From contig NZ_JPEO01000017.1 in the NCBI RefSeq assembly GCF_000753795.1, positions 1-64,000 of the forward strand: a stretch of 64,000 nt of DNA. The letters run 5' to 3'. The position numbers and the translations under genes were made by a program. This document shows, in pieces, positions 34,526-44,487 of this stretch. The stretch is from Shewanella mangrovi (GTDB lineage Bacteria; Pseudomonadota; Gammaproteobacteria; Enterobacterales; Shewanellaceae). Positions within the stretch are counted from its first letter, which is position 1; each line of letters begins with the position of its first letter. The notes below the pieces were generated by a model. That model did not search any database, was not told the origin of the DNA, and was given only the letters and a program-made list of their open reading frames with translations.

Positions 34526-35683
34526 ATGGAAAATTTCACATTTCATAATCCAGTAAAAGTGCTTTTTGGTAAAAACCAGATTGCTCAAATTAATCAGGAA
34601 ATTCCAAAAGATAAACGCGTTTTAATCGTTTACGGCGGTGGCAGTGTTGTCAAAACAGGTGTATTGCAACGGGTAAAAGATGCGCTGGAAAACGAGGTGG
34701 TTTTTGAGTTCGGCGGTGTTGAAGCTAACCCTCATTACGAAACGCTGATGAGAGCGGTTGAGATTGTTAAATCGGAAAAAATCGACTTTCTACTCGCCGT
34801 GGGTGGTGGTTCCGTTATTGACGGTACAAAGTTTATTGCCGCAGCTGCGATGTATGAAGGCGATACGTGGGAAATCGTTAAAAGCTACGGGAGCGTGGTG
34901 AAAGCAGCACTGCCTATCGGCTGTGTTCTCACCATCGCCGCCACTGGCTCAGAGATGAACAACGTTTCTGTTGTCACCAAGGCTGAAACTAAAGATAAAC
35001 TGTTTTTTGGATCGCCGTTCGTGTTACCTAAATTCTCTGTGCTAGAGCCTGAAATTACCTTCACCTTGCCGCAAAACCAAACAGCGAATGGTGTGGTTGA
35101 TGCGTTCATTCACATTCTAGAACAGTACGTTACTTATCCTGTTAATGCGAAGATCCCAGATCGCTTTGCAGAAGCGTTGCTGAAAACCTTGAAGGAAGAA
35201 GGCCCTAAAGCGCTGGTTACGCCAGATGACTATGATGCACGAGCCAATATCATGTGGTCAGCCACCATGGCACTTAACGGCATTCTAGCAACAGGCACAC
35301 CTGCTGATTGGGCAACTCACATGATTGGCCAAGAAATCACCGGCTTGTATGGGTTAGACCATGCGCAAACGCTAGCGATTGTCTTGCCAGCACTTTGGAA
35401 ATTCTGCAAAGCAGATAAGTCAGCTAAACTGGCTCAGTATGCTGCAAATGTGTGGGATATCCCATCAGCAGAGGAAGATGTTATGGCAGATAAAGCGATT
35501 GAAATCACCGTAGACTTCTTCGAATCCATGGGGTTAAAAACGCATCTTGCCGACTACGGTTTAGGCGAAGAGATCATTCCTCACGTTGTTGAGAAACTTA
35601 GAGCGCACGGCCACGTCAACATCGGTGAAAAACAAAAAATCACTGCTGAAAGTGCCGCAGAAATTCTGAAACTAGCACTTTAA
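34526..35683 (+). CDS. Iron-containing alcohol dehydrogenase (YqhD-like)
   Basis: 385 residues from the ATG at 34526 (GAGGG upstream). Family III dehydrogenase: NADP-binding GGGSVIDGTKFIA, and metal ligands in DAFIHILEQY (Asp, His), THMIGQEI (His) and GLDHAQTL (His). The length and MENFTFHNPVKVLFG start match E. coli YqhD, an NADPH-dependent scavenger of short-chain and lipid-peroxidation aldehydes. The control region resembles that of yghU, so probably co-regulated. Confidence 0.92.
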   Translation: MENFTFHNPVKVLFGKNQIAQINQEIPKDKRVLIVYGGGSVVKTGVLQRVKDALENEVVFEFGGVEANPHYETLMRAVEIVKSEKIDFLLAVGGGSVIDGTKFIAAAAMYEGDTWEIVKSYGSVVKAALPIGCVLTIAATGSEMNNVSVVTKAETKDKLFFGSPFVLPKFSVLEPEITFTLPQNQTANGVVDAFIHILEQYVTYPVNAKIPDRFAEALLKTLKEEGPKALVTPDDYDARANIMWSATMALNGILATGTPADWATHMIGQEITGLYGLDHAQTLAIVLPALWKFCKADKSAKLAQYAANVWDIPSAEEDVMADKAIEITVDFFESMGLKTHLADYGLGEEIIPHVVEKLRAHGHVNIGEKQKITAESAAEILKLAL

Positions 35684-35781
35684 ATTACCAGCTTGTCGCT
35701 CAGTGCTGTCCTATAGATAGCACTGTCGATAAACGCTTATCCATATCGATAATCTTTGAACTTGAGGAGAACTTAACAACG

Positions 35782-36507
35782 ATGGCTCGCATATTTGTTA
35801 CCGGTTCGACCGATGGCCTAGGCTTAGCGACTGCAACCAGCCTACTTGAAAAAGGGCATGAGATTATTGTTCATAGTCGCAACCATCAACGACTAACTGC
35901 TGTGCAGCACTTGATTGATAGAGGTGCCAAACCAGTGATAGGTGATCTTGCGATATTTGAGCAGCAATGCGCGATTGCGGTGCAAGTTAATCAGTATGGA
36001 CAAATGGATGCGGTGATCCACAACGCTGGGATGTTATCCGGCAAAGAGATGTTGGCCGTCAATGTATTAGCGCCGTATGTCTTAACAGCACTGATCACCA
36101 AACCTTCGCGGCTCATCTATCTCAGTAGCAGTATGCACTTTAATGGCAATGCCGTTCTGTCAGATATCAAATGGTATGGCAGTTCGCGCAGCTATTCAGA
36201 CAGCAAGCTGCTTGTCACAACGATGGCGAATGCGATAGAAAGGCAGTGGCACGATGTATCCTGTTTCACGGTTGACCCTGGCTGGGTTCCAACAAAAATG
36301 GGCGGCAAAGATGCGACTGATGACTTCGTTGAAGGATATCAAACGCAAGAGTGGTTGGCCGAAGCGGAGCTAGCATCATCACTTGAAAGCGGAACCTATT
36401 GGCATCACAAACAAACCCAAGCGCCACACAAAGCTGCCCAAGACGAGGCGTTCCAACAAGCGCTATTAACCACATTAACACACGTTACCGGTGTTTCACT
36501 GCCATAG
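35782..36507 (+). CDS. Short-chain dehydrogenase/reductase
   Basis: 241 residues. Cofactor site TGSTDGLG, NAG motif in VIHNAGML, catalytic Ser and YSDSK (Tyr-x-x-x-Lys). Closer to oxidoreductases of the protochlorophyllide-like/retinol type than to FabG, judged by the short active-site spacing. Substrate unknown. GAGGAG ribosome site. About 100 bases after the YqhD-like gene, possibly the same transcript. Confidence 0.88.
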   Translation: MARIFVTGSTDGLGLATATSLLEKGHEIIVHSRNHQRLTAVQHLIDRGAKPVIGDLAIFEQQCAIAVQVNQYGQMDAVIHNAGMLSGKEMLAVNVLAPYVLTALITKPSRLIYLSSSMHFNGNAVLSDIKWYGSSRSYSDSKLLVTTMANAIERQWHDVSCFTVDPGWVPTKMGGKDATDDFVEGYQTQEWLAEAELASSLESGTYWHHKQTQAPHKAAQDEAFQQALLTTLTHVTGVSLP

Positions 36508-36621
36508 CGCTAGTAAAACCTCACCAGTTAACACTTTTCAAATGAAAAATCGCAGCAACTAACCGCAGGGGAGCATGAGTATTCATGCTTTCTAGCAAGC
36601 TATTTTTTCACAGAGATAACG

Positions 36622-37800
36622 ATGACACATCAACACAAACCAATGCCCTATATGGCGTTGTTGGCATTTGCTATGACTGGGTTTATCTGCATTATGACAG
36701 AAACAATACCAGCGGGCTTATTGCCGGAGATCAGCCATGATATGGCAATCCCACTATCAACCGCCGGACAGTGGGTGACGGCTTATGCACTAGGATCGTT
36801 GTTTGCGGCAATACCACTAACGATTGCCACGCGGACTTGGTCAAGACGGAGTGTACTCGTCACAACGGTGTTGGGATTTATTCTTTTCAACACCTTAACT
36901 GCGCTGTCGTCAGACTTGTTATTGACCTTTACCGCTCGCTTTCTGGCGGGAGCGAGTGCGGGGTTGGCATGGAGTTTACTCGCTGGTTACGCACGACGCA
37001 TTGTTGAACCTGCTCAACAAGGTAAAGCAATGGCGATTGCCATGGTCGGGACTCCAATAGCATTGTCTGCCGGCGTACCGCTAGGCACTTGGTTAGGTCA
37101 GGTGTTGGGGTGGCGTTTAACATTTGGCGTAATGTCCGTGCTATCTGTGGTACTGATTGCGTGGATCATGTTGTGTGTGCCAAATGTCGCGGGTCAGTCA
37201 AAACAGGTTAATCTGCAATTTGGCAAGGTACTCAATATTAAAGGCGTAAAGCCCGTACTTGCCGTTGTGCTGACGTGGATGTTGGCACACAACATTCTCT
37301 ATATCTACATTGCACCATTCGTTGAACCAGCAAACTTGGGTAACAAAGTGGATGTCATTCTGATGGTCTTCGGATTGGCGTCTTTGGTGGGGATTTTTAT
37401 CACCGGAAAGCTCATCGACAAACATTTACGCGTAACGGTGCTGCTGTCGTTATTTGCATTTTGTGTTGTGTCATTAATTCTCGGGATATTTATTACCAGC
37501 CCTAGTGTGATTGTTATTGGCACCGCAATTTGGGGACTGACCTTCGGCGGCGCGGCAACGTTACTCAACACTGCGCTTGCGGACGCTGCTGGCGAATGGG
37601 CGGATATCGCCATTTCGTTGACCGTTGTCAGTTGGAACAGCGCTATTTCTCTTGGAGGCATAGTTGGAGGTCTGTTACTCCATCTGAGCGGCGTGTCCTC
37701 ACTTCCTTATATGTTGGTTGGCCTATTGTTTACCAGTTTCCTGATAGTAAAGCTCAACGCCAGTTATGCCTTTCCGCGAAGCCGAGAACAAGCCCACTAA
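36622..37800 (+). CDS. MFS exporter (AraJ/YdhP-like, DHA1 family)
   Basis: 392 residues, 12 predicted membrane helices. N-terminal half contains TETIPAGLLPEIS, SLFAAIPLTIATRTWSRR (motif A region) and RFLAGASAGLAWSLLAGYARR. Typical of sugar-efflux/drug exporters of the DHA1 group. Substrate unknown. Sits between two SDR genes in a likely detoxification operon. Confidence 0.9.
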   Translation: MTHQHKPMPYMALLAFAMTGFICIMTETIPAGLLPEISHDMAIPLSTAGQWVTAYALGSLFAAIPLTIATRTWSRRSVLVTTVLGFILFNTLTALSSDLLLTFTARFLAGASAGLAWSLLAGYARRIVEPAQQGKAMAIAMVGTPIALSAGVPLGTWLGQVLGWRLTFGVMSVLSVVLIAWIMLCVPNVAGQSKQVNLQFGKVLNIKGVKPVLAVVLTWMLAHNILYIYIAPFVEPANLGNKVDVILMVFGLASLVGIFITGKLIDKHLRVTVLLSLFAFCVVSLILGIFITSPSVIVIGTAIWGLTFGGAATLLNTALADAAGEWADIAISLTVVSWNSAISLGGIVGGLLLHLSGVSSLPYMLVGLLFTSFLIVKLNASYAFPRSREQAH

Positions 37801-37909
37801 CCACGTGAAATACCAAGTGGGTCAATGATGACGTTCACCATTGGCTCTCTTAATCTCCCTAATCGGGCAGAACAAACGACACTCATTATTAACAACAGCA
37901 GAGGTACAT

Positions 37910-38653
37910 ATGCAAAATATCAAAGATAAGGTTGTAGTCATCACTGGTGCCAGCTCAGGCCTTGGTGAAGCGACGGCAAGATTACTTGCTTCTGAGGGCG
38001 CAAAAGTTGTATTGGGTGCACGCCGCGCAGAAAAACTGGATGTAATTGTCAGTGAGATTGTTAAAGCTGGCGGTGTTGCCACCTCGATAAAAACCGATGT
38101 AAAAAGCCGCAATGATGTTAAACGACTTGTGGATACCGCCGTTGAAAAATACGGTCGAGTTGACGTACTACTTAACAACGCAGGCCTGATGCCATTAGCA
38201 CCATTCGACCGTTTGCAGATTGATGAATGGGACGAAACCATCGATATCAATATCAAGGGTGTACTGCATGGTATTGCTGCGGCGCTGCCGCATATGCAGG
38301 CACAAAAGTCTGGGCATATTATCAACGTGTCTTCAGTCTATGGCCACATTGTCGCTAAAGGCGCTGGGGTTTACTGCGGCACGAAATGGGCTGTTCGAGC
38401 AATTTCGGAAGGACTACGCCAAGAGGTTAAGCCGTATAACTTACGCACGACCATCATCTCTCCGGGAGCGGTCAACACAGAGTTGCTTGAGCACATCAGC
38501 CAAAAAGATATTCAAGAGACTGTGAAAAAGATTGTGGGTGAGTTTGGATTATCCCCTGATGCATTCGCTCGTATGGTGGCCTTTGCGATTTCGCAACCAG
38601 AAGAAGTCGACGTATCGGAAATTCTGTTCCGTCCGACAGCGCAGCCAGAGTAA
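37910..38653 (+). CDS. SDR family oxidoreductase (YdfG-like)
   Basis: 247 residues from the ATG at 37910 (AGAGG upstream). [10 protein letters not shown] cofactor site, [18 protein letters not shown] and [10 protein letters not shown] (Tyr-x-x-x-Lys). This pattern is common in SDRs acting on hydroxy acids and small carbonyls (YdfG-like). Ends in a strong terminator. Confidence 0.9.
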   Translation: MQNIKDKVVVITGASSGLGEATARLLASEGAKVVLGARRAEKLDVIVSEIVKAGGVATSIKTDVKSRNDVKRLVDTAVEKYGRVDVLLNNAGLMPLAPFDRLQIDEWDETIDINIKGVLHGIAAALPHMQAQKSGHIINVSSVYGHIVAKGAGVYCGTKWAVRAISEGLRQEVKPYNLRTTIISPGAVNTELLEHISQKDIQETVKKIVGEFGLSPDAFARMVAFAISQPEEVDVSEILFRPTAQPE

Positions 38654-38705
38654 TTTCTATCTAAGCTCATATCGTCATCTTTTGATAAAAATTGACTGAA
38701 ACTTC

Positions 38706-38738
38706 ATGGGTATCACCGAACCGGCGATACCCATTTTT
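38706..38738 (+). terminator. Terminator after the SDR operon
   Basis: Stem ATGGGTATC / GATACCCAT with a T tail. It also faces the convergent EamA gene. Confidence 0.88.
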
Positions 38739-38757
38739 CAATGTATCACCCTAAATG

Positions 38758-39693
38758 TTACTGCTGCGATATGTCTTCGAGGGCATGTGTGCGTTTAAAC
38801 GACACGATGCGTGGAAGCAGTAAACCCAAAATCACCACAACGATACCAATAATCTGTAACTCCGTGACAGCTTGTCCTAGCAGGGAAGATGTTAACATTG
38901 CGTAAATAGGTACCAAGTTGAAAAATACAGACGCCTTAGCTGAGCCAAGATGATTCACGCCATCTAACCACAGAAGATAACCAGCAACCGTGCCAAATAT
39001 GGCGATATACAGTATCTCGACTAAGTATTTAGCCTGACTGGTCAATAGCTCAGATACAGGATGAATTGAGGGGGTTAGCAAACACACAAGACCCACTAAC
39101 AAGGTGCCACTTAACATGCCCACGCAAGTGTACGGTATTACTGGCATCCAACGGCTAATCCCTTGGCTGAAATAGGTGTAAGCACTCCACGCCAACATGC
39201 CGCAAAAAATTAACTGGTCACCATAATTTATCTCCATGGAGAACAAGGTTTCAAAATGACCATTGGTAATAACCAACAACACTCCGACAAAACTCACTAG
39301 CAAGCTACAGCATTGAGTTATAGAGGGGCGCGAACGTAACATGACACAGCCAATGAGCGAGGTTGTTAGAGGGCTCAACGCCATGATTAATGCACCATTG
39401 GTCGCATTGGTGTAAGACAATCCAGTGAAGACAATCAAATTAAATCCGCCCACACCTAACGCGCTAATAGCTATGACCAGAAGCCATCTTGATGTGGGTA
39501 AACGAGGCAAAGATATTCGCGAGACTAAGAGATATATTGCTAAACAGCTAGAAGCGATCAAAAAGCGCCAGAACACTAAGCTCAGCGCATTCATTTCATG
39601 TAATGCATCTTTACTGATGGGATAGCCGCTTCCCCAAAAAAAGGTGCAAATTATCAGTAGTAGCACGGCCTTTATCATAGGCTTAGTCGTCAT
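38758..39693 (-). CDS. EamA/DMT-family transporter
   Basis: 311 residues from the ATG at 39693. Ten predicted membrane segments in two EamA repeats (e.g. FFWGSGYPISKDAL in the first, AIFGTVAGYLLWLDGVNHLG in the second). Probable exporter of metabolites or amino-acid-like compounds. Single gene, convergent with the SDR operon. Confidence 0.9.
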   Translation of the reverse strand: MTTKPMIKAVLLLIICTFFWGSGYPISKDALHEMNALSLVFWRFLIASSCLAIYLLVSRISLPRLPTSRWLLVIAISALGVGGFNLIVFTGLSYTNATNGALIMALSPLTTSLIGCVMLRSRPSITQCCSLLVSFVGVLLVITNGHFETLFSMEINYGDQLIFCGMLAWSAYTYFSQGISRWMPVIPYTCVGMLSGTLLVGLVCLLTPSIHPVSELLTSQAKYLVEILYIAIFGTVAGYLLWLDGVNHLGSAKASVFFNLVPIYAMLTSSLLGQAVTELQIIGIVVVILGLLLPRIVSFKRTHALEDISQQ

Positions 39694-39924
39694 TAACACT
39701 CTCATTTACCAGTAAATAGGATGCCTAATCGGCATTTAAGAAAATTAAGGGAATTGGTTTAACGTGAAATGGATGGATTGGTGAATCAGGGACAGATGAT
39801 CCATTGGTTGGAAAAGCAATCCCTGTTATCACTTTGTCTTGGGCAACAAGGCCCCGGTAAACCGTGATTTCATCGTCTACTTGGGGCTAACTAAATATTG
39901 GACACTAAACCATATGCAAGGCCA

Positions 39925-40641
39925 TTAGCGTCCCTGATTAATTAAATCGGCCAGCTTATTGATTTGCTGACCTGCACCGTCAAAGTTATCCGTTGAAAGC
40001 CAAGTTTGATAGGCCGATTTAAGCTGGGCATATTCATGGTCAAGCATCGAATACCATGCGGTATCGCGGTTGCGGCCTTGAGTCACTTGTAACTGACGGA
40101 ATATCCCTTCAAAGGTAAATCCAAAGCGTTCCGCAGCCGCTCTTGATGGGCCATTTAACGCATCACATTTCCATTCCAAGCGACGATAGCCAAGCTCTTC
40201 AAATACATACTGTTGAAGCAAAGCCATTACTTCTGTTGACAACGGGGTACGCTGCATTTGGGGTGAATAAACCACATGTCCCACTTCAATGACACCATTG
40301 GCAACATCAATGCGCATCAACGAAATGGTACCAATAGCTTTACCTGTCGACGGTTCGACTACTGCGTAATGAAATGGATCATTGAGTTCTGCCATACCAG
40401 TTAAAAATGCGCGATATTCATCAGCTGTTTCAAAGGGGCCGTAAGGCAGATAAGTCCAATGGCGAGCATCAGGACTTTCAGCAAACGCTTGATACAAATT
40501 ATCGGCGTGCGTTGCGACATCTAGGCGCTCTAATCGGCAAAGGCGTCCACTCAAGCAACGTTTTGAAGGTTGTTTAGCTGGAGTCCAATCTGCTAAGGCG
40601 TATCCAATCGGTTGTTGAAATTCATTAAGTCGAGTGTGCAT
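39925..40641 (-). CDS. GNAT family N-acetyltransferase (RimJ/RimL-like)
   Basis: 238 residues from the ATG at 40641 (the frame runs back to 40710 through the promoter). Acetyl-CoA fold with RLERLDVATHADNLYQAF, AIGTISLMRIDVANGVIEVGHV and the LEWKCDALNGPSRAAAERFGF signature of the RimL-like GNAT group (acetyltransferase_3). Divergent from the MocR gene, which likely regulates it. Confidence 0.9.
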   Translation of the reverse strand: MHTRLNEFQQPIGYALADWTPAKQPSKRCLSGRLCRLERLDVATHADNLYQAFAESPDARHWTYLPYGPFETADEYRAFLTGMAELNDPFHYAVVEPSTGKAIGTISLMRIDVANGVIEVGHVVYSPQMQRTPLSTEVMALLQQYVFEELGYRRLEWKCDALNGPSRAAAERFGFTFEGIFRQLQVTQGRNRDTAWYSMLDHEYAQLKSAYQTWLSTDNFDGAGQQINKLADLINQGR

Positions 40642-40685
40642 GTTATTTACGATTTCTGTTATCAATGACACCAACGTAAAATAAC

Positions 40686-40732
40686 TGTGGTATGGTGAAA
40701 AGTACCACATAAATGATCTTTTTTAGTACCAC
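40686..40732. promoter_or_regulatory. Operator-like repeats between the GNAT and MocR genes
   Basis: Inverted repeat TGTGGTA (40686-40692) / TACCACA (40703-40709), plus a direct repeat AGTACCAC at 40701 and 40725, 24 bases apart. MocR/PdxR regulators typically bind direct and inverted repeats of this spacing, so these are its likely sites. Confidence 0.65.
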
Positions 40733-40736
40733 CAAA

Positions 40737-42236
40737 ATGATTGATATTGTTGGCTTACTTGATCCGCAAGCGAAAACGTCCACAGGGAAAAAGCTTTCGT
40801 TACATCGACAGTTGGTTGAACGGCTTAGCAATGCCATTTTATCTGGACGATTACCCTCGAACACGGTACTAACACCTTCTCGAACGTTTGCTGTGCAGCT
40901 AGGTGTTTCGCGCAATACCGTCGTACTTGCATATGAACAATTAGCGGCGGAAGGTTATATCATCGCTGATCAACACGGGACTCGTGTTGCAGAACTCCGC
41001 CTTCATAAATCTTCATTGAACCAATCTGCCATGCTTGCTGAAACCAAGTTAGCTGAGCGGTGGAACGATGATAAGGCCATTATTCAAACGCAACCAAGGG
41101 GGACAACTGGCTTATTAGCACCTGGGGTTCCCTCATTAAAAGATTTTCCCTTAGCTAAGTGGAAAAGGACGTTGGAACGAGCGGTAAAGCTGCTCCATCC
41201 GTTTGCATTAGTTACGAAAGATCCGCTGGGCGAGTTTTCGCTAAGGCAAGCGATTGCCACGCATTTGCATATTGCACGTGGGGTTCAATGCGAGGCAGAG
41301 CAAATTGTCATTACTGAAGGTGCTCAGCACGCGCTAACACTTTGTGCACGCTTACTCGCGAATCCAAATGATACAGTATGGGTGGAAGACCCCTGTTATT
41401 CAGGAGCAAAATCAGCCTTTAGTGACGAGCAATTATCTATAATTCCTATCCCTGTTGATAATGAAGGATTGGCTGCTACAACTGAGCATTGGTTCAACCA
41501 ACGGCCTAAGCTTATTTTTACCTCTCCAGCCCACCAATACCCAACCGGAGCAGTGCTCTCTGTTGCGCGGCGACTTGCGCTTATCGAAGCAGCAAAAAAT
41601 GTAGGGACATGGATCATTGAAGATGATTACGATGGTGATTTCAGGCATACCGGTACACCCATTTCCAGTATGCAGGGATTAGCTGAACATTCACCTGTGA
41701 TTTATATCGGTTCGTTTAGTAAGACGATGTTCCCTACTATAAGAATAGGCTTTATGGTTGTTCCCAAAACACTCGTGAGCCAAGTAACACGGGTCGTGCC
41801 ACAGATTTTGCAAGTAAGTAATCAACTGCAACAAATCGCACTAGCGGAATTTATGACAAGTGGTGAATTTGGCCGACATCTTGGACGAATGCGGCGTATC
41901 TATCGAGAGCGGCAAAAGATACTAAAAACGGAACTAACGCGATATTTCCCTGACGATTGGGTTCTTGGTGGCACTGCTGGTATGCATTTAACACTGCGCT
42001 TGCCAAGCGGTGTAGATGATAGAAGTGTTGCTCAACAAGCACTAAGCCAAGGAATTAGCATAGATCCATTATCTTCATTCTATGAACAACCGACTGCGAA
42101 CAATTGCGGTCTAGTCATTGGCTATGGCAATACGCCCAGAGCAAGAATCCCCTCTGCCGTGGGGATTCTTGTGGAAATAATAAAAAGAGAAAACGACAGT
42201 TGGTTTGGCTTATCAGCGTGCGCTATCGATAAGTAG
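40737..42236 (+). CDS. MocR/PdxR-like regulator (GntR HTH-aminotransferase fusion)
   Basis: 499 residues from the ATG at 40737, or 507 from an ATG at 40713; neither has a clear ribosome site. An N-terminal GntR winged helix (LSNAILSGRLPSNTVLTPSRTFAVQLGVSRNTV, read in parts) is fused to a fold-type I aminotransferase-like domain with PLP Lys in GSFSKTMFP. The family senses PLP or amino-compound ligands. The last 24 bases overlap the convergent SDR gene. Confidence 0.93.
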   Translation: MIDIVGLLDPQAKTSTGKKLSLHRQLVERLSNAILSGRLPSNTVLTPSRTFAVQLGVSRNTVVLAYEQLAAEGYIIADQHGTRVAELRLHKSSLNQSAMLAETKLAERWNDDKAIIQTQPRGTTGLLAPGVPSLKDFPLAKWKRTLERAVKLLHPFALVTKDPLGEFSLRQAIATHLHIARGVQCEAEQIVITEGAQHALTLCARLLANPNDTVWVEDPCYSGAKSAFSDEQLSIIPIPVDNEGLAATTEHWFNQRPKLIFTSPAHQYPTGAVLSVARRLALIEAAKNVGTWIIEDDYDGDFRHTGTPISSMQGLAEHSPVIYIGSFSKTMFPTIRIGFMVVPKTLVSQVTRVVPQILQVSNQLQQIALAEFMTSGEFGRHLGRMRRIYRERQKILKTELTRYFPDDWVLGGTAGMHLTLRLPSGVDDRSVAQQALSQGISIDPLSSFYEQPTANNCGLVIGYGNTPRARIPSAVGILVEIIKRENDSWFGLSACAIDK

Positions 42237-42956
42237 TCCACCATCAGGCGTCATACTGTAGCCGGTGATGTACTGCGAATCGTCGCTTGCGAGAAACAGT
42301 ACAACGGGAGCAATATCTTGCTCCGGTGACCCGTAACGCCCCAATGGGCATGCTGGCGGCGGAATTTCAACATCATCGCCCCATGTTTTGGCAACCGGTA
42401 GCATGTTATTTACGGTGATATTATGTTCAGCCCACTCTCTGGCGGCAGTTCTTGTGAGCGCTCTAACAGCCTCTTTCGCCATGTTGTAAGGTGCGTAGCC
42501 AACAAGACCACTCACGCCAGCCATCGAGCCGAAGTTAATTACACGTCCCGAAGTACTTTGTTTAAGATAAGGAAATGCGGCTTGCATCCAACGTAAGTAA
42601 GCAATGGGCCCGATTTCAAAATTACGTTGCAGTTGTTCGACAGAAAGATCGATGACTGAAGAAAATGGTGCGGTAGGATCAAAAGCATTATTTACCAGAA
42701 TATCAATGCCACCAAATGTCTCAACAACTTTTTTTATTGCTGCATCAGTTTGTTTTACATCACAGATATCACATGCGATAGCAATAGCTTTGCCGCCGTC
42801 AGCGTTGATTTCAGCAACTACCTCATCGACACTCTGTTGAGTTCTTGAAACTACGGCGACTACTGCACCTTCAGCAGCAAAGAGTTTCGCAGTAGCTCGG
42901 CCAATGCCACGACTACCGCCAGTAACAATAGCGATTTTACCTTCAAGTCTATTCAT
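42213..42956 (-). CDS. SDR family oxidoreductase (FabG-like)
   Basis: 247 residues. TGGSRGIGRA cofactor site, DICDVKQTDA, NNAF, and YNMAKEAVRALTR with the catalytic Tyr/Lys. C-terminal ITGYSMTPDGG is typical of the FabG-like group. Divergent from the HxlR gene, its likely regulator. Its 3' end overlaps the MocR gene. Confidence 0.9.
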   Translation of the reverse strand: MNRLEGKIAIVTGGSRGIGRATAKLFAAEGAVVAVVSRTQQSVDEVVAEINADGGKAIAIACDICDVKQTDAAIKKVVETFGGIDILVNNAFDPTAPFSSVIDLSVEQLQRNFEIGPIAYLRWMQAAFPYLKQSTSGRVINFGSMAGVSGLVGYAPYNMAKEAVRALTRTAAREWAEHNITVNNMLPVAKTWGDDVEIPPPACPLGRYGSPEQDIAPVVLFLASDDSQYITGYSMTPDGGLLIDSAR

Positions 42957-43089
42957 GATTCATACCTTTGATGGTCAGAAATGCCAGCTCTGAAAAAAGA
43001 GCAGGCGGTGAAATACTGGCGTCGACGTTGAAGTAATAATGTTGTCTAATATTAAAATTAACAAGTAGGATGAATTTTGATTGGTTAGT

Positions 43090-43470
43090 ATGGTTAATAA
43101 GACTATTGAGCAAGAAAGTATCAATATGCATGAGGAAATGCGTCGGGCATTTTCCTTATTATCAGGTAAGTGGAAGCTCGAAATCATGTGGTTGCTGAAC
43201 CAACGTATCTACCGATTTGGGGAGCTTCGCAAAGCCATTCCTGGCGTTACTCAGCATATGCTGACCACTCAACTTAGAGAGTTAGAGGCAGACGGTTTAG
43301 TCTCGCGAACTATTTACCCAGAAGTTCCTCCTCGAGTGGAATATGCGATCACAGAAAAAGCTCGAGGACTTGGGCCGACCATGGAAGCCCTTACACTTTG
43401 GTGGCAACAATATGGGCATACATTGCCAGAGAGAAAAATAGGAAGAGGGCGTAATTCAATTAAAGTATGA
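43090..43470 (+). CDS. HxlR family transcriptional regulator
   Basis: 126 residues from the ATG at 43090; an in-frame TTG at 43081 adds three residues. The winged helix reads LLSGKWKLEIMWLLNQRIYRFGELRKAIPGVTQHMLTTQLRELEADGLV in parts. Regulators of this family usually control a divergent oxidoreductase in response to quinones, aldehydes or disulfide stress. Here that would be the SDR gene at 42213-42956. Confidence 0.9.
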   Translation: MVNKTIEQESINMHEEMRRAFSLLSGKWKLEIMWLLNQRIYRFGELRKAIPGVTQHMLTTQLRELEADGLVSRTIYPEVPPRVEYAITEKARGLGPTMEALTLWWQQYGHTLPERKIGRGRNSIKV

Positions 43471-43503
43471 CTTGTACATTGCGATGTTGGTTCTAAGTTG
43501 GAA

Positions 43504-43577
43504 CTGCCCCATTCCGTTTTTCGCACCTTCAAGACGGAACTAAGCATGGGGCGAAACTAGCCCTAATTTTTGTAATG
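43504..43577 (+). repeat. Dispersed repeat, copy D (nested hairpin)
   Basis: CTGCCCCATTCCG at the left and CCCTAATTTTTGTAATGG at the right. Between them are two nested perfect inverted repeats: GCCCCAT / ATGGGGC outside and TTCCGT / ACGGAA inside. It follows the HxlR gene. Confidence 0.6.
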
Positions 43578-43599
43578 GCGGTTTAGTTGACAAGTGTTC

Positions 43600-44050
43600 A
43601 TCTTTCCCACGTTTTAGCGTCAGTTCTTAAGATATCAATCAACTCTTTCCAGCTAGGCGGTATTTGTCTACAGCCCGGATAATAGAGATAAAACGGCTCT
43701 TCTACTGGTGTCCAATCGGGCAATACAACTTGTAGAGTGCTACTCTCCAAAAAAGGTCCAATGCGTTCTTCCAAAAGTACCTAATACCTCTGCCAGCAAG
43801 CGCCATATCATACCTATAGCCGTTTCATTTACGCATAACTGACCTGGTACATCGATGGCGCATCTTATTGCCATTTTTCAAAGTTCCACTGGTATATAAC
43901 ACCAAAGCCGGTACGTAGCTGGATGCAGTTATGCTGCTTCAGATCCTTGACTCATCGATTTCTGGAGCGTGGCTGAGGTATTTGGGTGCGGCAACCGCTA
44001 CCCATCTGAGTCTATCACTGACGCGCAGGGTAATGAGAGATTGGCCCGCT
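43600..44050 (-). pseudogene. Decayed LysR-family regulator
   Basis: Minus-strand translation gives LysR pieces in different frames: RVSDRLRWVAVAAPKYLS (co-inducer domain start) near 44030-43975, and LPDWTPVEEPFYLYYPG, typical of the last third, near 43730-43670. Several stops and frameshifts separate them and the HTH half is gone. It resembles the C-terminus of the intact LysR at 30979. Confidence 0.75.
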
Positions 44051-44059
44051 TTACGACTA

Positions 44060-44395
44060 TTATTTGGTGTTGTACATCCGTTGGTCTTTTTTATCTGAAT
44101 CAGACCAGAAGTTGATATTAAACTGAGCGTTATCGCTTAGTTCAATACAATGCCAGTATTGTGGCGGACTAGTAGCGAAACTACCTGCAGGAATAACGAT
44201 CTTAATTTCAGGCTCAGTTGCGTTTTCATCAGCAAACCCGTAGTAGGTTACAACACCTTCCATCACGCAGAGTTGGCCAAAAACACCTGCTGCTGTGTTA
44301 TGGTGAGAAAGCAGTGCTGTGGGTACATTATCATTAGTAAAAAATGGTGTTGAGCGTTGAATGGTCCAGTTCTTTGGAATTCGTTGGTGACTCAT
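44060..44395 (-). CDS. yeaR: YeaR-like DUF1971 protein
   Basis: 111 residues, single cupin-like domain: IQRSTPFFTNDNVP, FGQLCVMEGVVTYYGFADE, IPAGSFATSPPQYWHCIEL and FNINFW. In E. coli yeaR is induced by nitrate and nitric oxide, and related domains occur with tellurite-resistance proteins. Its position beside norW-norV fits a nitrosative-stress role. Biochemical function unknown. Confidence 0.85.
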   Translation of the reverse strand: MSHQRIPKNWTIQRSTPFFTNDNVPTALLSHHNTAAGVFGQLCVMEGVVTYYGFADENATEPEIKIVIPAGSFATSPPQYWHCIELSDNAQFNINFWSDSDKKDQRMYNTK

Positions 44396-44487
44396 AATCT
44401 TTCTTCTCTATAAATATCCGCTTCGCGGTTGAATAAACACTTAATCGCTGTATAACAAGCAGGCATAGCAAAAGTAGGAATCGGCTA

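Noticed and set aside
37822-38325. 167-residue antisense frame opposite the SDR gene at 37910-38653
   Set aside because: It lies fully opposite a clear SDR gene with all motifs, and its own translation shows no domain.
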